Assembly (NCBI RefSeq): GCF_028858725.1 | Contig: NC_084768.1 | Coordinates: 3,331,853 to 3,395,852, forward strand | From: Colius striatus | Taxonomy: Eukaryota > Chordata > Aves > Coliiformes > Coliidae | Length of the DNA stretch: 64,000 nt | Direction of reading: 5' to 3' | Shown: piece by piece, positions 61,401-64,000 of the stretch | Layout of the letters: each line of letters starts with the position of its first letter | Numbering within the stretch: the first letter of the stretch is position 1 | Notes under the pieces: generated by a model | What the model was told of the DNA's origin: nothing | Seen by the model: the letters and a program-made list of their open reading frames with translations, nothing else | Database searches by the model: none | Program-made: the position numbers and the translations under genes

Positions 61401-62085
61401 AGACTCTGCCCTGGAATGTTGTGTCCAGTTCTGGGCCCCTCGGTTCCAGGACAGGTTGCTGCTGGAGTTCAGCACAGGGACACGGAGATGAGCAGGGCAG
61501 TGGAGCATCTGCCTTGTGGTGAAAGGCTGAGGGCGCTGGGGCTCTGCAGCGTGGAGGAGCCTGAGGGGTGAGCTCAGTCATGGTTACATGAAGGGTGGGT
61601 GTGAGGAGGCTGGAGCCAGGCTGTGCTCAGGGATGGCCAACGATAGACAAGGGGCAACAAGCTGGAACAGAAGAGGTTCCAAAGCAACACGAGGAAGAGT
61701 TTGTTCCCTGTTGAGGTGAGGGAGCCCTGGCAGGGGCTGCCCAGATGGGCTGTGGAGGCTCCATCTCTGGGGCCATCCCAACCCAGCTGGAGGAGTCCCA
61801 TGTGCCCTGCTGTGGGTGCTGCTCTGGCAGGGGGCTGCACCGGCTGAGCTCTCCCGCTCCCTTCCCCCCTTGAGCCTGTGAGTGTCCCAGGCCGCGGGTG
61901 CCCGCAGGCGCTGGCGTGCGGCCGGGCGCGGGGTCCCAGCGTTGTCCGTGTCTCCGCAGGTGGCGGCGCGGAGCGAGAAGCGCAGCGCGGCGCTGCTGGC
62001 GCGGCCGGGCGAGGCGGAGCCGCCGTGCCCGCAGCCGCCGGGGCCCTACGCCGAGGCCTCGCTCAAGAAGAAGCGCGTTTACTGA
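29393..62085 (+). CDS. RAVER2: RAVER2, complete coding region (14 exons, 730 residues)
   Basis: Ribonucleoprotein PTB-binding 2, a nuclear hnRNP that binds RNA and the splicing regulator PTB. Exons: 29393-29569, 40927-40993, 41094-41563, 45342-45533, 46382-46508, 47233-47315, 51670-51774, 51957-52068, 53140-53396, 55353-55464, 56450-56595, 57628-57717, 58278-58406, 61960-62085. All junctions are GT-AG and in frame. Domains: RRM1 about 46-116 (RNP2 ILLRNL, degenerate RNP1 AFVTLL), RRM2 about 119-195 (LCITNL and KGYGFVEY), RRM3 about 207-283 (CLCVDK and FAVVEY). PTB-binding motifs of the [SG][IL]LGxxP type are GLLGEPP (410-416) and SLLGEPP (538-544). The protein ends SLKKKRVY, a likely nuclear-localising tail. 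The start is the only in-frame ATG, with A at -3 and G at +4. From memory human RAVER2 has 691 residues; exons 12 and 13 seem additional, and leaving both out gives 657. Confidence 0.92.
32008..32120 (+). repeat. Possible old tRNA-derived SINE (MIR-like) relic
   Basis: The sequence tggcttattgttaagggg resembles a pol III A box region, and ggtttgaatct at 32045-32055 is close to the B box consensus GGTTCGANTCC at tRNA-like spacing. Downstream ggcaacctctgtgttccta faintly resembles MIR. It is too short and diverged to be certain, and it is not an intact tRNA. Confidence 0.3.
33284..33575 (-). mobile_element. CR1 fragment, minus orientation
   Basis: On the + strand the text agccccatccaacctgtcct, ctctctgggcagcctgtgca, ctcacagggaagaacttctt, tctccaggctgaacaccccc and ccagccctgatcatctt follows the reverse complement of CR1. 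It is more diverged than the copies at 34.8 and 49.1 kb. Confidence 0.85.
34770..35199 (+). mobile_element. CR1 retrotransposon 3' part, young
   Basis: It starts tgatgatcaggggactggaa, and its translation gives [20 protein letters not shown] in a frame open for 116 codons. It ends ATTCTATG ATTCTATG (35183-35198). It is almost identical over long stretches to the copies at 11.5 kb and, in reverse, 49.1 kb. Confidence 0.95.
39043..39205 (+). mobile_element. CR1 3' tail fragment, plus orientation
   Basis: The text cttccctggagacattccaa, gacctactctaggtggtcct, gggttgcattggatgcgctt and a degenerate tgattctgtgtgattctgta tail is a CR1 end. Related copies are at 27.7 kb and, in opposite orientation, 0.7 kb downstream. 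Confidence 0.88.
39868..40190 (-). mobile_element. CR1 fragment, minus orientation
   Basis: On the + strand it starts atcacagaatcttaagggtt and includes acctagagtagggcacacag, ggagactccacagcccatct and tcaacagggaacaag. It faces the copy at 39043-39205 tail to tail. Near 40105-40150 a short ggacatca unit is repeated. Confidence 0.88.
40927..40993 (+). CDS. RAVER2: RAVER2 exon 2 (RRM1)
   Basis: The acceptor is gtttcag and the donor is gtaaga; phase 0 to phase 1. It encodes [20 protein letters not shown] followed by RT, helix 1 and strand 2 of RRM1. Confidence 0.94.
41094..41563 (+). CDS. RAVER2: RAVER2 exon 3 (RRM1 end, RRM2, RRM3 start)
   Basis: The acceptor is tcgcag and the donor is gtacgt. 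The exon is 470 nt, phase 1 to phase 0, residues 82-238. It has [15 protein letters not shown] (RRM1), the whole of RRM2 ([39 protein letters not shown]), and the first strand of RRM3 (SKCLCVDKV). It is the largest and most conserved-looking exon of the gene. Confidence 0.96.
42237..42252. repeat. (TTGG)4 simple repeat
   Basis: Four perfect TTGG units lie in RAVER2 intron 3. Confidence 0.85.
43879..43920 (+). mobile_element. Possible CR1 3' tail remnant
   Basis: The text gctggactcttaaaggtcct, ttcccattgttataattcta resembles the last 40 bases of CR1 and ends with one ATTCTATG unit. It is short, so the call is tentative. Confidence 0.5.
44397..44415. repeat. (AC)n microsatellite
   Basis: About nine uninterrupted AC units lie in RAVER2 intron 3. 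Confidence 0.92.
45342..45533 (+). CDS. RAVER2: RAVER2 exon 4 (RRM3)
   Basis: The acceptor is gtttcag and the donor is gtaaga. The exon is 192 nt, phase 0 on both sides, residues 239-302. It has [39 protein letters not shown], completing RRM3 and the conserved ALIAAQR linker. Confidence 0.95.
45534..46381 (+). other. RAVER2: RAVER2 intron 4
   Basis: The intron is 848 nt with ends gtaaga and ttggag. No repeat or RNA gene was recognised. Confidence 0.75.
46382..46508 (+). CDS. RAVER2: RAVER2 exon 5
   Basis: The acceptor is ttggag, with a mediocre pyrimidine tract; the donor is gtaagt. The exon is 127 nt, phase 0 to phase 1, residues 303-344. It encodes [37 protein letters not shown], a conserved raver linker. 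Confidence 0.93.
46509..47232 (+). other. RAVER2: RAVER2 intron 5
   Basis: The intron is 724 nt with ends gtaagt and aaacag. Nothing further was recognised. Confidence 0.75.
47233..47315 (+). CDS. RAVER2: RAVER2 exon 6
   Basis: The acceptor is aaacag and the donor is gtaggt. The exon is 83 nt, phase 1 to phase 0, residues 345-372 ([20 protein letters not shown], then LQLNKIHQ). Confidence 0.92.
47316..51669 (+). other. RAVER2: RAVER2 intron 6
   Basis: The intron is 4.35 kb with ends gtaggt and atttcag. A minus-strand CR1 (49086-50097) fills the middle. The flanks hold only short featureless frames. Confidence 0.78.
49086..50097 (-). mobile_element. CR1 retrotransposon, about 1.0 kb, minus orientation
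   Basis: It is the longest CR1 copy in the window. The minus strand carries the reverse transcriptase motif [20 protein letters not shown] near its 5' end (normally followed by the catalytic YADD block, which has decayed or been lost here). Then come [15 protein letters not shown] and the 3' end. On the + strand it opens with cacagaatcacagaatggta. At least one frameshift separates the two open stretches, so it is 5'-truncated and defective. Confidence 0.95.
51670..51774 (+). CDS. RAVER2: RAVER2 exon 7
   Basis: The acceptor is atttcag and the donor is gtaagg. The exon is 105 nt, phase 0 on both sides, residues 373-407 ([20 protein letters not shown], then [15 protein letters not shown]). The SILG opening resembles a partial PTB-binding motif without its final proline. 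Confidence 0.92.
51957..52068 (+). CDS. RAVER2: RAVER2 exon 8 (first PTB-binding motif)
   Basis: The acceptor is ttacag and the donor is gtaaat. The exon is 112 nt, phase 0 to phase 1, residues 408-444. It begins [27 protein letters not shown] fits the PTB RRM2-interacting consensus. If the following intron is retained, translation stops two codons later. Confidence 0.93.
52069..53139 (+). other. RAVER2: RAVER2 intron 8
   Basis: The intron is 1.07 kb with ends gtaaat and ctgcag. No feature beyond short open frames was seen. Confidence 0.75.
53140..53396 (+). CDS. RAVER2: RAVER2 exon 9
   Basis: The acceptor is ctgcag and the donor is gtaagg. The exon is 257 nt, phase 1 to phase 0, residues 445-530. 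It has [20 protein letters not shown] then HIVGQ. A (GCA)5 run gives five alanines. The remainder is Pro/Ser/Gln-rich and probably disordered. Confidence 0.93.
53397..55352 (+). other. RAVER2: RAVER2 intron 9
   Basis: The intron is 1.96 kb with ends gtaagg and tttgcag. A 155-codon minus-strand open frame (53432-53899) has no recognisable domain and is probably chance. No repeat was recognised. Confidence 0.72.
55353..55464 (+). CDS. RAVER2: RAVER2 exon 10 (second PTB-binding motif)
   Basis: The acceptor is tttgcag and the donor is gtaaga. The exon is 112 nt, phase 0 to phase 1, residues 531-567. It encodes [20 protein letters not shown] then LASVLPG. SLLGEPP (538-544) is the second PTB-binding motif and the most characteristic raver signature. 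Confidence 0.95.
55465..56449 (+). other. RAVER2: RAVER2 intron 10
   Basis: The intron is 985 nt with ends gtaaga and aaacag. About 60 percent of it is the CR1 copy at 55617-56230. A minus-strand frame of 281 codons here is antisense CR1. Confidence 0.78.
55617..56230 (+). mobile_element. CR1 fragment, plus orientation, older copy
   Basis: The text agcaggagcccagcagtgtg, gccaagggcatcctggcttg, gtgttgggccccccactcac, ggggctggagcacaaggggc and gagcctggagaagaggaggc follows the CR1 ORF2 3' half. It continues through tggagggatcccaaagccgt to one ATTCTGTG. Many small indels break the frame. Confidence 0.9.
56450..56595 (+). CDS. RAVER2: RAVER2 exon 11
   Basis: The acceptor is aaacag and the donor is gtatgt. 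The exon is 146 nt, phase 1 to phase 0, residues 568-616. It has a Ser/Pro/Ala-rich start and ends [16 protein letters not shown], low-complexity sequence with aromatic residues. Confidence 0.88.
56596..57627 (+). other. RAVER2: RAVER2 intron 11
   Basis: The intron is 1.03 kb with ends gtatgt and tttatag. The GC-rich part at about 57150-57500 gives overlapping frames without domains. No CR1 was recognised. Confidence 0.72.
57628..57717 (+). CDS. RAVER2: RAVER2 exon 12 (possible cassette)
   Basis: The acceptor is tttatag and the donor is gtgaga. The exon is 90 nt, phase 0 on both sides, residues 617-646: [20 protein letters not shown] then [10 protein letters not shown]. It can be included or skipped without a frame change. 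I do not remember an equivalent in the human reference isoform. Both splice sites are good and the 30 codons are stop-free. Confidence 0.78.
57718..58277 (+). other. RAVER2: RAVER2 intron 12
   Basis: The intron is 560 nt with ends gtgaga and catttag. No repeat was recognised. Confidence 0.72.
58278..58406 (+). CDS. RAVER2: RAVER2 exon 13 (possible cassette)
   Basis: The acceptor is catttag and the donor is gtgaga. The exon is 129 nt, phase 0 on both sides, residues 647-689: [40 protein letters not shown] then LHK. The frame stays open past the donor into a (GCT)10 run and a stop at 58581-58583, so read-through would give an alternative C-terminus. Confidence 0.75.
58446..58475. repeat. (GCT)10 trinucleotide repeat
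   Basis: Ten perfect GCT units lie 40 bases after the donor of RAVER2 exon 13. They are intronic in the main model and code for ten alanines if the donor is not used. Confidence 0.93.
58757..58853 (-). mobile_element. CR1-like 3' end remnant, minus orientation
   Basis: The + strand reads atcacaggattggtgaggtt, ggagaaggcctttcaagatc, agcaagttccaccc and ccagcactgccacag, an old CR1 3' end in reverse. Confidence 0.65.
61048..61410 (-). mobile_element. CR1 fragment, minus orientation
   Basis: On the + strand it opens cacagaatcacagaatggtt and passes ctccctgggcagcccc, tttcctctggttctattgct and gctgccttctctccaggtga. That is reversed CR1 from the 3' tail into ORF2. Confidence 0.88.
61410..61872 (+). 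mobile_element. CR1 fragment, plus orientation
   Basis: It starts ctggaatgttgtgtccagtt and continues ctgggcccctcggttccagg, gtgaaaggctgagggcgctg, ggctgcccagatgggctgtg and ggctgtggaggctccatctc. It ends about 90 bases before the RAVER2 terminal exon and abuts the minus copy head to head. Confidence 0.88.
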
Positions 62086-62240
62086 GGGCCCTCCCGCCCC
62101 GCCGCCGTTCGGCGCTGCCTTAACCCCCGGCCGCCAGCCGTCCCGTCCCGTCCCGCGGGCTGTGAGCGCCGCCGGAGCCGCGGCTGCCCCGCGGTGTGCC
62201 CGTGTGGCTCGGCACGTCCCGCCCGCAGCGGCCCCGCTGC
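61890..62240. promoter_or_regulatory. CpG-rich block around the RAVER2 terminal exon
   Basis: Roughly 350 bases of dense CpG cover the end of the last intron, exon 14 and the first part of the 3'UTR. It meets the general look of a CpG island but sits at a gene's 3' end. Promoter activity is not shown. Confidence 0.6.
61960..62085 (+). CDS. RAVER2: RAVER2 terminal coding exon 14
   Basis: The acceptor is ccgcag and the stop codon is TGA at 62083-62085. It encodes residues 690-730: [20 protein letters not shown], then a Pro-rich stretch and [12 protein letters not shown]. The KKKRVY ending agrees with the RAVER2 C-terminus as I remember it. The exon is extremely GC- and CpG-rich. Confidence 0.92.
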   Translation: MAARSEKRSAALLARPGEAEPPCPQPPGPYAEASLKKKRVY

Positions 62241-62510
62241 AGCAATAACTCCCCGGGGCCTGGCTCTGAGAAGGTAACACGGGGAGCCTCGGTAGTGAAC
62301 TCTTTGGTCCTTATTTTTGTAACTCAGAAGGTGAGCTTTGGGGTTTTCTTTCAGTCTCTGTTTTCTTTCTCCAGGATTAAGAGTTCTGCATTTTACAGCC
62401 TTTATATTTTTAATACCTGCTCTTAATCCTGGAGTGGAGATGATGCTATACCAAATGTATTACCAGAGCCTCTGTGGTGTTCTCAATAAATGGTTGTTAA
62501 AAGGCAGATG
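62086..62510 (+). other. RAVER2: RAVER2 3' untranslated region
   Basis: It begins GC-rich and turns AT-rich before the AATAAA at 62485-62490. The length of about 0.4 kb is an estimate from that signal; a longer form is possible. Confidence 0.65.
62485..62490 (+). terminator. Poly(A) signal AATAAA, RAVER2 3' end
   Basis: The hexamer in gttctcaataaatggttg lies 400 bases after the stop and is followed by GT-rich sequence. It is the only canonical plus-strand signal between the stop and the convergent gene that I recognised. Confidence 0.65.
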
Positions 62511-63584
62511 CTGCCTCCCTCTGCTGACTTGCATCCGTCATACCAGGACAATGAAGGAGCTTTTCTCTGCCTTTGGGCCAAGAAGCCACAGCTTGTCCTT
62601 GCAGGGTCATTTGTGGCGTGTGGATGCTCATGGCAGAGGCTCCTGCTGCTGCTGTTGGCAACCCAGAGTGGGAGAAGCCCCCAGCCTGGGGGGCTGCAGC
62701 TGCCTTCCTCTGGGTGAGGCAGAGCAGAAGCAACACCATCCTGCTCCTTGGGTGATGGCTTTAAGCCTTCCTGCTCTTCACTGTGGGTTTGGTGGTTGGG
62801 CTTTTTTTCCCCCTCCCCAAGCATCTTTACTGGGAGATTTGCTGCATTCCAAAGCCTCCTGGAGCACAGCAACCTCGCTCTGGCTGCAGCCCTCCCTTCC
62901 CCAGCACCTGCGGCATGAGGGATTCACACTAGGAAAGGGATCGCCTGGTGGCTGTTGCAGCCTGGGCCCTCAGCAGTGGTGCCACCCCACAGATGCTGGT
63001 TCCCAGCTCCACTCAGTTTCCCCTTTTAGAGACTGGAGCTTATTCCTGAAGCAGCTCTCACCTGAGTCTTTTCTGCTGTGAATCCTTGTAGCTGAAGACT
63101 TGGGTGTTGTGACTTGAGCAGTGGAAGTGACAGGTACCTGCTGAGACATCCCCTGTGGCCTTTGCAGTCGTTTGGACCGAATGTGCTGAGCGTGAGGCCA
63201 GAGCCCAGACCCCAAATACCTCACCCCTTCATGCAGAAGCCATTTATTCAATACTGATGGGAGTATTTTTCTGCCTTGCAGCCCCAAGCAGCTTTCTTGG
63301 CGTTCTCCACCTCTGTACTGATCTATTCACCTGGAATATTTTATCCAAGCCATTTCTATTTGCCATTTACTTCCCTTGTTGGGCTTTCCCATGGAGAATG
63401 AATTGCTGCTCTGCATTTAGAGCCTGTTTCTGTGGGGGGAAACAGCTCTGGCCTGCCTCTACAGCAATCACTTCATCCAGGGCAGGGCTGTTGTGAAGCC
63501 AGCATGCTCTGCCCACCCTTCAGCAGCACTCAGCTTCAGAGCTTCCTCTGGTTCCTTTATGGTTAAAAAAAGAGAAACACACAG
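62511..63584. other. Spacer between convergent 3' ends
   Basis: About 1.1 kb separates the RAVER2 poly(A) site from the minus-strand poly(A) site. Open frames on both strands are short and without domains. No repeat was recognised. Confidence 0.65.
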
Positions 63585-64000
63585 GTGGAGAAAACCCAAA
63601 TCTTTATTAATTTGTTTGTATAAAGAGTAACAAAGTGCTTACAGGCTGAAATCAGGGGCAGAGGTGCCAGAGAGAAAATAACAGGTAATACTGTAAAAAT
63701 AAACCTGACCTCGTTGCAGCTCATAATTACAATTATATATAGAGAGAGATGTGGTTAAAGACCTCTTCCTGTTGGTGCCAGAACCCAGAACCTCCTCAAA
63801 GCATTTACAAGATGCAGGTGTGGTGGGAAACGGGCTGTGGGGAGCTGGAGGTGAAGCTGCTGGGGGACCCCAGGGGGCTGGGTTGGGGCACAGAAGTGTC
63901 GGTGGTCCCAGCCCAACTCTGAGTCCAAGGCAGAGGAAACAAAGGGCAAGGCTGCTGGAGAAGAGCTTTGCAGAGCTGCTGGAGGCCCCGAGGAACAGCC
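63585..64000 (-). other. JAK1: 3'UTR end of a convergent minus-strand gene, probably JAK1
   Basis: The minus strand has AATAAA at 63603-63608, preceded on that strand by AT-rich, ORF-poor sequence running to the window edge. In birds and mammals the gene after RAVER2 in opposite orientation is JAK1, so identity is inferred from gene order. No JAK1 codons are present to prove it. Confidence 0.5.
63603..63608 (-). terminator. Poly(A) signal of the convergent minus-strand gene
   Basis: The + strand TTTATT reads AATAAA on the minus strand. Cleavage would fall at about 63580-63595. Confidence 0.55.

Larger units (their letters stand above)
58407..61959 (+). other. RAVER2: RAVER2 last intron (13)
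   Basis: The intron is 3.55 kb with ends gtgaga and ccgcag. It contains the GCT repeat, CR1 remnants at 58757-58853 and 61048-61410 (minus) and 61410-61872 (plus), and GC-rich sequence with meaningless open frames in between. Confidence 0.75.

Noticed and set aside
62338-63081. 247-codon plus-strand frame after RAVER2
   Set aside because: It spans the RAVER2 poly(A) signal, has no recognisable domain and has overlapping rivals in other frames.
1-64000. CRISPR arrays, tRNA or rRNA genes, operons or prokaryotic mobile elements
   Set aside because: None seen; the exon-intron structure and CR1 repeats show vertebrate DNA.

Overview
This is vertebrate nuclear DNA, most likely avian. Coding sequence is split into many short exons by GT-AG introns. 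The interspersed repeats are almost all CR1 non-LTR retrotransposons, whose 3' ends carry short direct repeats such as ATTCTATG or ATTCTGTG. Introns and intergenic spaces are compact. No prokaryotic operon, CRISPR array, phage or plasmid feature was seen.

Layout: (1) positions 367-18423, plus strand, hold the last 13 coding exons of CACHD1, a single-pass alpha2delta-like membrane protein with Cache domains. The 3'UTR runs to about 19.86 kb. The upstream part of the gene lies outside the window. (2) About 19.9-29.0 kb is intergenic, with two CR1 fragments and no convincing gene. (3) A CpG island at about 29.0-30.1 kb contains the first exon of RAVER2, also on the plus strand. RAVER2 is complete, with 14 coding exons from 29393 to 62085, and encodes a predicted 730-residue nuclear RNA-binding protein. 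It has three RRM domains, two PTB-binding LLGEPP motifs and a C-terminal KKKR tail. (4) After the RAVER2 poly(A) signal at about 62.49 kb there is about 1.1 kb of spacer. A minus-strand poly(A) signal then marks the 3' end of a convergent gene. By the conserved order CACHD1-RAVER2-JAK1 this is probably the JAK1 3'UTR; no JAK1 coding sequence is visible.

Every exon junction was read by hand for splice sites and phase. The reading frame stays open through all 13 CACHD1 and all 14 RAVER2 exons, which is the main support for the models. The two complete or partial genes do not form a pathway: CACHD1 acts at the cell surface (calcium-channel and Wnt-receptor modulation in published work), and RAVER2 acts in nuclear RNA processing with PTB. 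No undescribed multi-gene system was found. The best leads are two extra in-frame RAVER2 exons coding for a Gln/Tyr-rich stretch, a CpG-rich and divergent RAVER2 terminal exon, a skippable transmembrane exon in CACHD1, and a head-to-head pair of CR1 copies in the last RAVER2 intron.
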